Shown in pieces: positions 8,579 through 17,452 of a stretch of DNA of 64,000 nucleotides. A model generated the notes under the pieces. That model had not been told where the DNA came from. It saw only the letters and a list, made by a program, of their open reading frames with translations, and did no database searches. The DNA is from Pseudomonas soli (GTDB lineage: Bacteria; Pseudomonadota; Gammaproteobacteria; Pseudomonadales; Pseudomonadaceae), in contig NZ_FOEQ01000001.1 of assembly GCF_900110655.1 (NCBI RefSeq), forward strand, positions 124,001 through 188,000. The letters are read 5' to 3'. How positions within the stretch are numbered: the stretch's first letter is position 1; each line of letters starts with the position of its first letter. The position numbers and the translations under genes are program-made.

Positions 8579-9699
8579 CCGTCCTCAGCGCACTGGCCGG
8601 ACTGGCCCAGGCCGAGGGCTCTACCCCCTTCGATTGCAACCAGTTCATGCAGTTTGGCGGCAACGTCGACCAAGCCCGGCAGACCTTCGCCCAAGGGCCG
8701 GAAAGCATGAGCTGGAACTGGTTCGTCTGCCTGAACCAGCCGGTCGAGTCGAACAGCCCCAATCGGGTCTGGGAAACCCTCAAGCCTTCGGACCAGGTCT
8801 ACCTGAGCAATGGCGCCGCACCGCTGCCCTGGGGCCAGAGCGAGCCGGTGCCGGCCGCGGTGCTGCAGGCCGCCCAGGCCCAAGGCCTGAACCCCGATCG
8901 CACGTTCCACAACCTCAACGCCGTGCAGCAGGTGGACGGCCTGATACTGGAAATGGGCGGCGCGGTACCCACCGCGCAACAGGGGCAACCGGTGCGTTTC
9001 CAGCTATTGATGGGCGAGGACACCTTCGACTACATCGTGCAAAAGCAGGTGTACAACGTGAACGGCCAGGCCGCCTTGACCAGCAACCTGGCCTTTCCCT
9101 CCACCGCCTGGGAGCTCAAGGCCGCCTGGCTGTGGATCGGCAATGACCCGGATTATCAGCAGCAACTGCAAAGCGATGGCTACTACATCGCCCAGGCCTA
9201 CTACCAGCAGGACAACGGCCAGTACCAGGTCGGCTACGCCGCGCTCAGTGGCCTGCACGTGGTCAACAAGCTGAACCCGCAATGGGTCTGGACCACCTTC
9301 GAGAATCGCAACAACGGCAAGTACACCGTGACCAACGCGATTCCCCCGACCCCGATGAGCAACAGCACCGGGCCGACCCCGGCGGCGCAGACCGCCAACA
9401 CCACCTTCCAGGCCATGTACCCGGCGCTGGCGCAGTACGAGCTGATCGGCACTCAGTCCGAGACCAATCCGAAGTTGCTGGCCAACTCCCAGCTCGAGTC
9501 GGCCTTCCAGAGCCAGTCCTCGTGCTTCGCCTGCCATGGCACGGCGGCCTACTCCAAGACCAAGGGCTATTTCAATTTCGCCCAGAAGCAGCAAGGCGGG
9601 ATTGTCTATCCGACTGCCGAAGTGCCGGCGTCCGAGTTCGCCGGGTACAACAAACTGGACTTTGTCTGGTCGCTGAAACGCGCCCAGTGGCAACGCTAA
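8557..9699 (+). CDS. Secreted protein with one c-type haem motif, first paralogue
   Basis: The 380-residue protein has a Sec signal peptide (RRAISITVLSALAGLAQA, cleavage near 20). A single CxxCH motif, CFACH, lies at residues 323-327, and a late Met (EMGG, AMYP) could be the second axial ligand. The start lies inside the eboF gene, which ties expression to the ebo genes. It is a paralogue of the product at 13098-14390: both have SW-x-LF/WF-x-ALN-like openings, FDYIV/YDYIV, SGLHVV/VGLHVI and PQWVWTTFE/PQWIWSTFE in the same order, then the haem motif. It is longer than simple cytochromes c, so most of the chain belongs to another domain that I do not recognise. Confidence 0.75.
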   Translation: MRRAISITVLSALAGLAQAEGSTPFDCNQFMQFGGNVDQARQTFAQGPESMSWNWFVCLNQPVESNSPNRVWETLKPSDQVYLSNGAAPLPWGQSEPVPAAVLQAAQAQGLNPDRTFHNLNAVQQVDGLILEMGGAVPTAQQGQPVRFQLLMGEDTFDYIVQKQVYNVNGQAALTSNLAFPSTAWELKAAWLWIGNDPDYQQQLQSDGYYIAQAYYQQDNGQYQVGYAALSGLHVVNKLNPQWVWTTFENRNNGKYTVTNAIPPTPMSNSTGPTPAAQTANTTFQAMYPALAQYELIGTQSETNPKLLANSQLESAFQSQSSCFACHGTAAYSKTKGYFNFAQKQQGGIVYPTAEVPASEFAGYNKLDFVWSLKRAQWQR

Positions 9700-9709
9700 G
9701 GAGCATGAC

Positions 9710-12097
9710 ATGAGCGTACTGAACTTCCCGCGCATCTATCTCGGCGGCCATATGTTCTGGAGCCCGCCGACCGCCAACAACAACGACATGTTCCCGCTCT
9801 ACGATGCCTCGAAGATGCGTCTGAACTGGCGTTTCCTCGAGTACTACGGAATCAACCCGGCGAATGCCAGCAGCAAGTTGATGCCATGGGTCATCGCCCC
9901 GCAAGTGCTGCTCGAAGCGCCAACCTATGTGACCCAGGTGCCGGGCAACGTCTCGCAGAATCCCAGCGTGATGATCCCCGGCGAGTGGAACCTGTTTGGC
10001 GACAATGCCTGCGGCACCGTCAACTACACGCCAGCAGACCCCACGATCCCGGCGACCGCCTCCATCATCACCGGCGGCGAGCTGCCCGGTGGCGGCTATG
10101 TCAGCCAGGACCCGCTGATCAACCAGACCTACAACCTGCTCGGCAACCCGTTCGGCAGTGACGCCCCCACCCCGGCGCGCTTCGTCGACGTCAGCCCCTG
10201 GCAGAACACCTTCACCGCGCTGTACTTCGACCGGCTGGTACTTGGCGACGCCCAGTGCGGCCTGACGCTCAAGCGCGAGCACCGCATGCTCGACCGCTTC
10301 CTCAACTTCAACTGGGCGACCCTCGGTGGCCTGATCTATGTGACCACCACCTGGCAGACGTGCTTCCCCAAAGAGAACCTGAGCTGGGCCCTCGGCAACT
10401 CGCAACTGCTGCAGAACCTGCAGCAACAGATGGAGCAGCAGAAGGCCAAAGGGCTGATGTTCCGTTTCTCTACCTACCTGACCTGCTACGACATGAACGG
10501 CATTTTCAACGACCAACCGCCCATCATCACCCACACCGTCGACTCGAAGATCCTGGCCAATGTGCAGGCGATGTACCAGAAAGGCCTGGACAATGTCGGC
10601 AGCATCTTCTTCAACCCCGCCTACAGCCGCACCGCCGGCACCCTGGGCCTGTGGTTCGACGACGAGTTCCCCACGGCACCGGCCGGGCGGCGGCTGGTCC
10701 CTGCTGATCCGGTACAGTTGCAGAAGGACGGTGTGAACTTCAAATCCATGACATTGGGGGTCATCTCGGCGCAGGTGCATGACGACACCCTGTCGCTGGA
10801 CCTGCTCAATGGGTTCCCCAGCTATTCGCTCGACCCGAAGGCCAAGATACCGGTGGCGGCGAAGTTCGACGCCGGCAGCTACCAGCTGGGGATACGCCAG
10901 GGCGAGCAGTTCACGCCTTTGGCCGGTTTCGGCTACGACGACTATCAGCAGGCAGCCTTCGACAAACGTTCGGGGATCCTCGACCTGCCGTTGAGCGCCG
11001 AGGCGCAGAAACAGCTGCAAAGCGGAGCGCTGGAGCTGCAGCAGCAAGGCGCCACCCCCGTGCAGGCGGCGACCCAGCAGATGTGGACCGCCGAAGTGGT
11101 CGAGAGCGCCAGCTTCATCGACGTCGGCGACAGCAAGACCTTGCAGATCATGGTGCAGTACGACGGCCTGCCCGCGCCGGCCGGTACCGTGCTGACGGTG
11201 GCCGAATACAACAACGCCTACATGATGTGCACCACCGACTATTACCTGGCGTTCAGCAACCCGGCCGACTTCACGCTGTTCCTGGAGGACCCGGACAATC
11301 CCGCCAACAACACCCCCAACCTGCCGCAGTTCGTCGGTACCCCGTCGCTCACCCGCCAGCTGAGCGAAGGCACGGGCCGTAGGCTCACGGCGGTCCACCC
11401 CGCCGGCCCGACCACCGACATGAAAGCGGTTAGCTACCAGCAGTACCTGCCCACGCCAGGTTCGGTGGCCCTGAGCCCAAGCCTGGCATTCGCCAACCCC
11501 GTCCAGGGCCAGGGCACACTGAAGGATGAGCCGAAGGGCAACGTGCAGTTCAGCACCACGCAGATCACCACCGACGCCAACGGGGTTGCCCTGCTGACTG
11601 TCAAGGCCGTGGCGCCGGGCTTCCCGACCTTGCGCTTCTTCGTGCATGAGGACAAGCAGCCGCCGCAGATCCCGTTCAGCTTCAAATTGATGCAAACCTA
11701 CACCGACTTCCTCGCGCCGCTGCGCGTGTTGCCGCAGGAGCCGGAGATACAGCAGGCATTCGTCGATGCCTGGAACCAGGTCTACAAGCAGCAGAACGCC
11801 GGCCAGCTGATCTGGGAAAGCTTCATCTACCCGTTCATCCTGCAGCCGTTCTTCTACATGTACCCGATCATGAACAAGTACATGCCGCTGAACTCCCTGG
11901 CGCGTATAGAAGGCGCGGTCGACCAGTTGATCGTGCTGATCAGCAAGGAGTACCAGGAGGAAAGCACCCTGGCGATGCCCATCACCCGGGACATGCCGCA
12001 AAGCCGCCGGGCGGTGCTGGAGCTCTGGGCCCAGGCCCTGGTGAAACGCAACTACCCCCCCATCCCGCTGAGCATGAGCGACTTCCCGCAAGGCTGA
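9710..12097 (+). CDS. Large uncharacterised protein, first partner of the haem protein
   Basis: The 795-residue protein of unknown function begins 11 bp after the haem protein, with AAGGAGCATGAC before its ATG. No signal peptide or membrane segment is visible. Its opening (LNFPRIYLGGHMFW...TANNN) matches that of the 14394-16205 product (LNGPRLNFWGGIRTD...LPNNS). The C-terminal part is also alike: MNKYMPLNSLARI and TLAMPITRDMPQSRRAVLELWA against MSRYVPLNQPDAI and TLFMPVVRSMSPSQRALLRAYL. Between these lie beta-rich segments such as VLTVAEYNNAY and GVALLTVKAVAPGFPTLRF that read like immunoglobulin-type strands. I cannot assign a reaction. Confidence 0.7.
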   Translation: MSVLNFPRIYLGGHMFWSPPTANNNDMFPLYDASKMRLNWRFLEYYGINPANASSKLMPWVIAPQVLLEAPTYVTQVPGNVSQNPSVMIPGEWNLFGDNACGTVNYTPADPTIPATASIITGGELPGGGYVSQDPLINQTYNLLGNPFGSDAPTPARFVDVSPWQNTFTALYFDRLVLGDAQCGLTLKREHRMLDRFLNFNWATLGGLIYVTTTWQTCFPKENLSWALGNSQLLQNLQQQMEQQKAKGLMFRFSTYLTCYDMNGIFNDQPPIITHTVDSKILANVQAMYQKGLDNVGSIFFNPAYSRTAGTLGLWFDDEFPTAPAGRRLVPADPVQLQKDGVNFKSMTLGVISAQVHDDTLSLDLLNGFPSYSLDPKAKIPVAAKFDAGSYQLGIRQGEQFTPLAGFGYDDYQQAAFDKRSGILDLPLSAEAQKQLQSGALELQQQGATPVQAATQQMWTAEVVESASFIDVGDSKTLQIMVQYDGLPAPAGTVLTVAEYNNAYMMCTTDYYLAFSNPADFTLFLEDPDNPANNTPNLPQFVGTPSLTRQLSEGTGRRLTAVHPAGPTTDMKAVSYQQYLPTPGSVALSPSLAFANPVQGQGTLKDEPKGNVQFSTTQITTDANGVALLTVKAVAPGFPTLRFFVHEDKQPPQIPFSFKLMQTYTDFLAPLRVLPQEPEIQQAFVDAWNQVYKQQNAGQLIWESFIYPFILQPFFYMYPIMNKYMPLNSLARIEGAVDQLIVLISKEYQEESTLAMPITRDMPQSRRAVLELWAQALVKRNYPPIPLSMSDFPQG

Positions 12098-12154
12098 CCG
12101 GCAGGACTGCCGGGTGACGAGGCTGTCACCCGGCACACTTCACAGGAGTGTCCC

Positions 12155-13078
12155 ATGAAAACCCGCATCCTCTACCGACTGTTGCTGCTTGTCCTGCTGC
12201 TGTGCCCCTCGCTGGTCGCCCAGGCCGACGACAGCGCCGTCTACTTCACCATGGGCGTGCACAACACCCTGGGCTGCGATGCAAGCAACGGCAACTGCAT
12301 CGCCAAACGCGCACCGAGCGACCCGTCCGATCCGTTCTTTCCGGCCTACTGGATCAGCGACTGGACGATGTACCGGGTGATGCACAACTACCAGAAGAAT
12401 CCGCCGCCCTACAGCAACCCACCGGCCACCCTGGCCCCGGCCGACTACACCGTGTCCCGTGGCACCAGCTACTACGACACCACCTACATTCCAGCCGATG
12501 GCGACGGCTTCGGCGCCATGATGGAGCACTACGAGAAGTACTGCCTGCCGATCTTCCCGATCAAGAACAACAACTACACCTGCTCGTTCGTGTCCCTGGG
12601 CAACAAGGCCTACTTCCTCACCTACCCGCAGGACCGGCCCAAGGACATGCCGGCCTGCTGCATGTTCTCGCCGATGAACCACCCGCCTCGGCAGGATTTC
12701 ATCAAGCACCTGCCCTACAGCGCCACCCGCAGCCAGCACCTGGACGCCAGCGTGCAGGCCTATGCACTGGACCTGGACTCGCCGCAGGGACCGATCCTGT
12801 TCGGCTATGCCTTCTACAACAAGGCCTCGGGCCAGCCGCCCTACCGGCAACCGCAGTCGTTCTACTTTTCCGGGGACGCCAGCATCGCCAACGCACCGAT
12901 CGTCAGCCAGAACTACACCGGCTTTCGCATTGCCAAGCCCGACCCGGCCCAGACCTGGGCGCAGGTCGCCGCCATGTGCCCATCGAACCCGCCGCCCTGC
13001 CAGCTGTTCGAGCCGCCAACCGGCCAGAGCAACGGGCACAAGGCGCAGTGGAACAAACTGATGCAGCGCAAACCCTGA
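12155..13078 (+). CDS. Cys-rich secreted protein of unknown function
   Basis: The 307-residue product has a clear Sec signal peptide (ILYRLLLLVLLLCPSLVAQA, cleavage near residue 24). The mature part is rich in Tyr, Pro and Asn and has eight cysteines, including MPACCMF and MCPSNPPPC, which suggests disulphides in the periplasm or outside the cell. No CxxCH motif is present. It sits between the two paralogous haem-protein/partner pairs, 57 bp after the first and 19 bp before the second, on the same strand. I do not recognise a family. Confidence 0.7.
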   Translation: MKTRILYRLLLLVLLLCPSLVAQADDSAVYFTMGVHNTLGCDASNGNCIAKRAPSDPSDPFFPAYWISDWTMYRVMHNYQKNPPPYSNPPATLAPADYTVSRGTSYYDTTYIPADGDGFGAMMEHYEKYCLPIFPIKNNNYTCSFVSLGNKAYFLTYPQDRPKDMPACCMFSPMNHPPRQDFIKHLPYSATRSQHLDASVQAYALDLDSPQGPILFGYAFYNKASGQPPYRQPQSFYFSGDASIANAPIVSQNYTGFRIAKPDPAQTWAQVAAMCPSNPPPCQLFEPPTGQSNGHKAQWNKLMQRKP

Positions 13079-13097
13079 GCCACGACGAAGGATCGCC

Positions 13098-14390
13098 ATG
13101 AAAGCCATACTGCGTTTATCCGTGATAACCCTGGGCCTGGCCAGCCTGCCGGCATTGGCCAGGGAACAGGCCTTGCCCTCGTCCCAGGCCACCCCGCTCG
13201 ATTGCCAGCCACCCAGCAGCGCGCCGGCCGCCAACGCCAGCCAGGACCAGTTCGATCGCTACAGCTGGCAGCTGTTCATCGCCTTGAACTGGCCGGCCCA
13301 GGACCGCCAGCGCGGCAACCCGGACTGCACCCGGCAGCCTGGGGACGCCGGCTACACCGTCTGGCAGACCTACAAGAGCGTCGATGAGATCTTCCTGCCC
13401 GGTGGCGCCAATCCCGGCCCCTGGAACACCCCGCAGGGCGCCAGGAGCCTGGGCATCATCAACATCGCCGCGCTGAAGAACAGCTCGCTGGTCAACGCCA
13501 TCGACCAGGCGGTTGGCGGCTGGCTGATCGACCAGGCCGGCAACCCGACCTACTACGATATTTCGGCCAACCAGGCATCCTACGACTACATCGTCGCCAA
13601 CCAGTTCTACAACGCCGATGTGGTGTCCAGGGCAGCCAACATCCAGTTCCCTTATGGCGTCATCGAGATCAAGTCGAGCTGGCGCATCCTCGGCCCCCGT
13701 GACAACGCCAGCCGCTACCTGACCATGCTGGCGCGGGTGGCCACCTTCGATGACCAGGGTCGGCGCAACGGCGTGACCGAGGCCTTCCTCGGCCTGGTGG
13801 GCCTGCATGTGATCACCAAGGCCAAGGGCTATCCGCAGTGGATCTGGTCGACCTTCGAGCAGATCGACAACGTGCCGCCCAAAGCGCTGGTGGGCGGCCA
13901 GTGGGTCGACCAGCCGGCATCCGGCACCGCTTATTCCTACTTCAACGCCGACGCGCCCGCCGCGAGCCTCAACCAGTCGCCCTGCGACTGGCAGACCCAG
14001 GGCACGCAACTGGTCTGCGTGCCCAAGCCCGGCACCACCTTCCAGACCCCCAACCCGCTGAACCGAGTCACCCCGATCGCCGATGTCACCCAACAGGTCA
14101 ACGCCGCCTACCGCGCCGACCCTGGGCTGCAACGCAGCGTGCTCAAGTACTACCAACTGGTCACCACCCAGCGCCCGCTGATGCCCGACAACCCCGGTAA
14201 TCCGCTGGGCCAGCCGACGCCCTCACTGTCAGCCAACGTCACCATGGAAAGCTACATCCAGCCCAACAGCAGCTGCATGAACTGCCACTCCATGGCCACG
14301 GCGGTGAGGAGCCCGTACAAGTCCGACTTCTCCTACCTGTTCAAATTCGCCCATGCGCCCCTGGGCAAAACCATCAAGGACGAGGATTGA
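13098..14390 (+). CDS. Secreted protein with one c-type haem motif, second paralogue
   Basis: The 430-residue product has a signal peptide (LRLSVITLGLASLPALA, cleavage near residue 21) and a single haem motif CMNCH at residues 393-397. It is longer than its paralogue at 8557 mainly through insertions, such as the Cys-containing segment around NPDCTRQPGDAGYTVW and a second around QSPCDWQTQGTQLVC. Shared landmarks with the paralogue are SWQLFIALNWP, YDYIVANQFYN, VGLHVITK and PQWIWSTFEQ. It is followed after 3 bp by its own large partner gene, repeating the first pair's arrangement exactly. A role in extracytoplasmic electron transfer is inferred from the haem motif only. Confidence 0.75.
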   Translation: MKAILRLSVITLGLASLPALAREQALPSSQATPLDCQPPSSAPAANASQDQFDRYSWQLFIALNWPAQDRQRGNPDCTRQPGDAGYTVWQTYKSVDEIFLPGGANPGPWNTPQGARSLGIINIAALKNSSLVNAIDQAVGGWLIDQAGNPTYYDISANQASYDYIVANQFYNADVVSRAANIQFPYGVIEIKSSWRILGPRDNASRYLTMLARVATFDDQGRRNGVTEAFLGLVGLHVITKAKGYPQWIWSTFEQIDNVPPKALVGGQWVDQPASGTAYSYFNADAPAASLNQSPCDWQTQGTQLVCVPKPGTTFQTPNPLNRVTPIADVTQQVNAAYRADPGLQRSVLKYYQLVTTQRPLMPDNPGNPLGQPTPSLSANVTMESYIQPNSSCMNCHSMATAVRSPYKSDFSYLFKFAHAPLGKTIKDED

Positions 14391-14393
14391 ACC

Positions 14394-16205
14394 ATGAGCA
14401 TCCTGAATGGCCCACGCCTTAATTTCTGGGGTGGCATCCGCACCGATGTCAGCCTGCCGAACAACTCGCCGACCATCCCCTACGATGGCAACGACGAGTG
14501 GCCGATCTTCGACCTGACCACCTCGACCCTGGCGCCGGGCGCCCAGTCCTTCACCGACGACCAGTTGAACGCCATGCTCAATGCGCCGACAGGTGACTAC
14601 TACACCGCCGGTGGCTGGAACCACTACGGGCAGCACCTGGTCGATCTGCAGAACGCCATGATCAGCTCGCAGGGCAGCCCCGGCAGCGTCAGCACCAGCG
14701 GTGACCTGGTGGGGCAACCGGTGTACCTGCTTGGCTCGCTGGACCCGGCGACCGGCCAGCCAACCAACTCCGGCCCGATGATGGTGGACCTGGATCCGAC
14801 CTCGACGACCACCACGCAGATCTTCGTCGGCGGCCTGCAGATCGGTGGCAACAGCGATACCCAGCTGCTGATCCGCTGCGACACCGTCTGCAGCAGCCTT
14901 GATGTGAAGAAGCGCGTGCTGCTGCCCGCGTCGATGGACGCGCCGGGCTCGTTCCGCCTGAGCGGCACCTTCCAGCTGACCTTCCCGCTCGCCAGCATCG
15001 TCAGCTGGAACCGCGACAGCCCCGGGCTGCGCGCGATCATCCAGGCGCCCGGGGCGACCGGGATCGTGTTGCGCTTCGTGATGTTCGAGATGTGCCCGGC
15101 GATGACCACCGCGCAACTGGACGCCGACTACGCCGCGGGCCGATATACCCCGAACCCGAGCATCGGTCGGGTCATCGGCACCCTGGCCCCGGCTTTTGCC
15201 AACGAACCCGCCAACTGCCAGCCCGGACGACAGCTGGTCAACCAGAGCACCGGCGGCACCGCCTACGCCGAGCTCGCCGGCAGCGGCCTGCTGAGCGTCG
15301 ACATGGTCAACCTGATACCCAAGCAGACCTTCAGGACCGTGCGCGACGACATCACCAGCCCCATCGGGCCCAACGCCAACTACGGGCCGGTCACCTTCAC
15401 TGCCGGTACCGTACCCCTGGCCACGCTCGATCCGAACAGCGACCTGATGCGCAACTACTACGTGTATGGCGGCCTGGTCGACTTGCCGCTCGACCCCAGC
15501 CAGCAGCAGGCGACGAAAACCTCAGTGCTGCACGTCGACGCCCCCGGCGCCGTCGCCGGCACCCTGTTGCATGCCTGCGAGTCGGTCTATCGGGTCTACG
15601 CCGACCAGCGCAATGTCTATACCGAGGACTACCCCGACGGCCTGTCGATCACCCTGCAGGTCCGCTACCTGGGTGGCCCGGTAACCACCCTGAGCAAGAT
15701 AGCGCTCGGCACCGGCCCTTCCGGCCCGGTCTACGGAGCGCCGGAAAACTGGGACTTTCTCGACGTGCCCGATACCTTGGTCGTCGAGGCCGGCCAGCTC
15801 GCGGTCAGCCTCCCGGTCAAGGTCAAGCCCGGTACCGACGCACAGGCCGGGTTCGTCACCCTGAGCTACTCCGTCAATGGCCTGGCCGCTGGCAGTTTTT
15901 TCACCAACTTCCGCAAGTTCGCCAGCACCGACTTCGGCATCGCCACGGGCAGCACCATCACTTGGCAGCAGGTGTACCCGAATGTCCTGCGCTTTCACTA
16001 CCTGGCCTTCCCCGCCATGTCCCGGTACGTGCCGCTGAACCAGCCCGACGCGATCATGGCGGCGAAGGGGCCGATCCTCGCCCGCACCGCCGATGCCTAC
16101 AAAGGCACCACGCTGTTCATGCCGGTGGTGCGTTCGATGTCGCCGAGTCAGCGGGCGCTGCTGCGCGCCTACCTCACCGGCGAGCCGTGGCAGCCACCGC
16201 AGTAG
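14394..16205 (+). CDS. Large uncharacterised protein, second partner of the haem protein
   Basis: The 603-residue protein is a shorter paralogue of the 795-residue product at 9710. The shared N-terminal signature is LNGPRLNFWGG with PNNS following; the shared C-terminal signature is RYVPLNQPDAIM and MPVVRSMSPSQRALL. The chain is beta-rich and lacks a signal peptide or membrane span even though its neighbour is exported. The gene starts 3 bp after the haem protein's stop, so the two are almost surely co-translated and may form a complex. I see no catalytic motif. An extra stretch of about 190 residues in the first paralogue accounts for most of the length difference. Confidence 0.7.
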   Translation: MSILNGPRLNFWGGIRTDVSLPNNSPTIPYDGNDEWPIFDLTTSTLAPGAQSFTDDQLNAMLNAPTGDYYTAGGWNHYGQHLVDLQNAMISSQGSPGSVSTSGDLVGQPVYLLGSLDPATGQPTNSGPMMVDLDPTSTTTTQIFVGGLQIGGNSDTQLLIRCDTVCSSLDVKKRVLLPASMDAPGSFRLSGTFQLTFPLASIVSWNRDSPGLRAIIQAPGATGIVLRFVMFEMCPAMTTAQLDADYAAGRYTPNPSIGRVIGTLAPAFANEPANCQPGRQLVNQSTGGTAYAELAGSGLLSVDMVNLIPKQTFRTVRDDITSPIGPNANYGPVTFTAGTVPLATLDPNSDLMRNYYVYGGLVDLPLDPSQQQATKTSVLHVDAPGAVAGTLLHACESVYRVYADQRNVYTEDYPDGLSITLQVRYLGGPVTTLSKIALGTGPSGPVYGAPENWDFLDVPDTLVVEAGQLAVSLPVKVKPGTDAQAGFVTLSYSVNGLAAGSFFTNFRKFASTDFGIATGSTITWQQVYPNVLRFHYLAFPAMSRYVPLNQPDAIMAAKGPILARTADAYKGTTLFMPVVRSMSPSQRALLRAYLTGEPWQPPQ

Positions 16206-16238
16206 CCGCTACCCCTGTTCGCTCACGGAGAGAAGCCG

Positions 16239-17294
16239 ATGTCTGCAACTATTCATATCCCCACACATCCACGCGCAACGCTGCGCCCCAGCACCCTCAT
16301 CGCCGAGGGTCTGCTCAACCCACGCGGCATCTGTCTGCAGGCCGATGGCAGCCTGCTGCTGGCCGAGGCCGGGTCCGGCCTGCCCGAGCAGCCCTTCAGC
16401 GGCCGGATCAGTCGACTGCGACCGGACCCGACCTCACCCGGCGCCTACTTGCCCGGGGAAACCCTGGCACAGGGTTTTCGCACCATGAACATGCAAGCGC
16501 GCATGTTGCGCGACGAAATCATGGGGTTGTCGGACATCGCCTGCGGTGACGGACGCTGCCTGGCCAGCCAGACCGACTATGTCGAGGGCTCGAGGTTGCT
16601 CGACCTGCAGTTCAACCCGCCCGAGCCGGTGTTTCACAGTCGCGGCAACCTCAACGCACTGTGCTTTCATCCATCCCGGCGCAGTTGGCTGGCGGTCAAG
16701 CCCGATAGCAACCAGTTGGTGGAGTTCGTCGATGACCAGCAGGAGCGCGTGCTGGCGCAGCTGCCCGAACTGGAGCAAGGCCAGGAGGCCGTGCCCGTCA
16801 CACTGGTGTACGAACCTGACACGGACGCAGTGCTGATCAGTCTGTTCTCCGGCGAGCTGCACGGTGACCCGCTGCGCAAGGGCATCGACTTTGCCGACAG
16901 GGCCGGACAGGTCATCCGGGTCTGGCCAGCCGATGGACGCATCGAGGTAGTTGTCCAGGGTTTGCAGCTGCCCACCGGCCTGGCCCTGGATCGCAGCGGC
17001 AACCTGCTGGTGCTGGAGCTCTGCGACAGCGTGCAGCAACCTTTGACGCCTGACTGGCAAGGTGAGGCGCGGCATGGCGGCTTCACCCGTTTCTCAGGCA
17101 GGCTCCTGCACTGCAACCTGCAGACCGAGCAGGTGACGGTGCTTGCCCAAGGCCTGGATACCCCGTCCAACCTGTGCCTGGTGCGCGATGGGGTGTTGGT
17201 CAGCGAAGGCATGGGGCTGCTGGGGCGGGCACTGCCCACGGCAGGGGGCGAGGTGGTGCCGTTGGCTGGCAGAGTTCGCTGGGTGGGGCTTTGA
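16239..17294 (+). CDS. SMP-30/NHL-type beta-propeller protein
   Basis: The 351-residue protein has repeated propeller blades of the form GL-x2-PRG-x4-DG-x-L-x2-AEAG (residues 24-46), GLQLPTGLALDRSGNLLVLE (two-thirds along) and GLDTPSNLCLVRDGVLVSEG near the end. This blade pattern is found in SMP-30/gluconolactonase-type and NHL propellers, and also in the ScyD/ScyE proteins of scytonemin clusters. That parallel is notable next to an ebo cluster but rests on motif likeness only. No signal peptide is visible. It is last in the same-strand run and faces the multicopper oxidase gene, with a strong hairpin between them. Confidence 0.75.
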   Translation: MSATIHIPTHPRATLRPSTLIAEGLLNPRGICLQADGSLLLAEAGSGLPEQPFSGRISRLRPDPTSPGAYLPGETLAQGFRTMNMQARMLRDEIMGLSDIACGDGRCLASQTDYVEGSRLLDLQFNPPEPVFHSRGNLNALCFHPSRRSWLAVKPDSNQLVEFVDDQQERVLAQLPELEQGQEAVPVTLVYEPDTDAVLISLFSGELHGDPLRKGIDFADRAGQVIRVWPADGRIEVVVQGLQLPTGLALDRSGNLLVLELCDSVQQPLTPDWQGEARHGGFTRFSGRLLHCNLQTEQVTVLAQGLDTPSNLCLVRDGVLVSEGMGLLGRALPTAGGEVVPLAGRVRWVGL

Positions 17295-17410
17295 TACGGC
17301 GTACATTCCAGCTAGGTCGGCATTCAAGGTGAGTCAGCGGCAAGGCGATAAAGCCGCAAATTTTGATGGCTTGTTGTTTACCGACGCGATTGCAGTCCTG
17401 TCGGCGAATG

Positions 17411-17447
17411 CCTGGCGGCCTGACCACTTCCCGGTCAGGCCGCCAGG
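17411..17447. terminator. Bidirectional terminator-like hairpin between convergent genes
   Basis: A perfect 15-bp stem (CCTGGCGGCCTGACC with its complement, 7-base loop) lies between the propeller gene and the stop codon of the multicopper oxidase. Only a short T-run (CCCCTTTA) follows on the plus strand and none is obvious on the minus strand. It may end both transcripts. Confidence 0.6.
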
Positions 17448-17452
17448 CCCCT

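Noticed and set aside
9572..12136. 854-codon minus-strand frame over the 795-residue partner gene
   Set aside because: Typical antisense frame of GC-rich codons. The plus gene has a ribosome site and a recognisable paralogue downstream.
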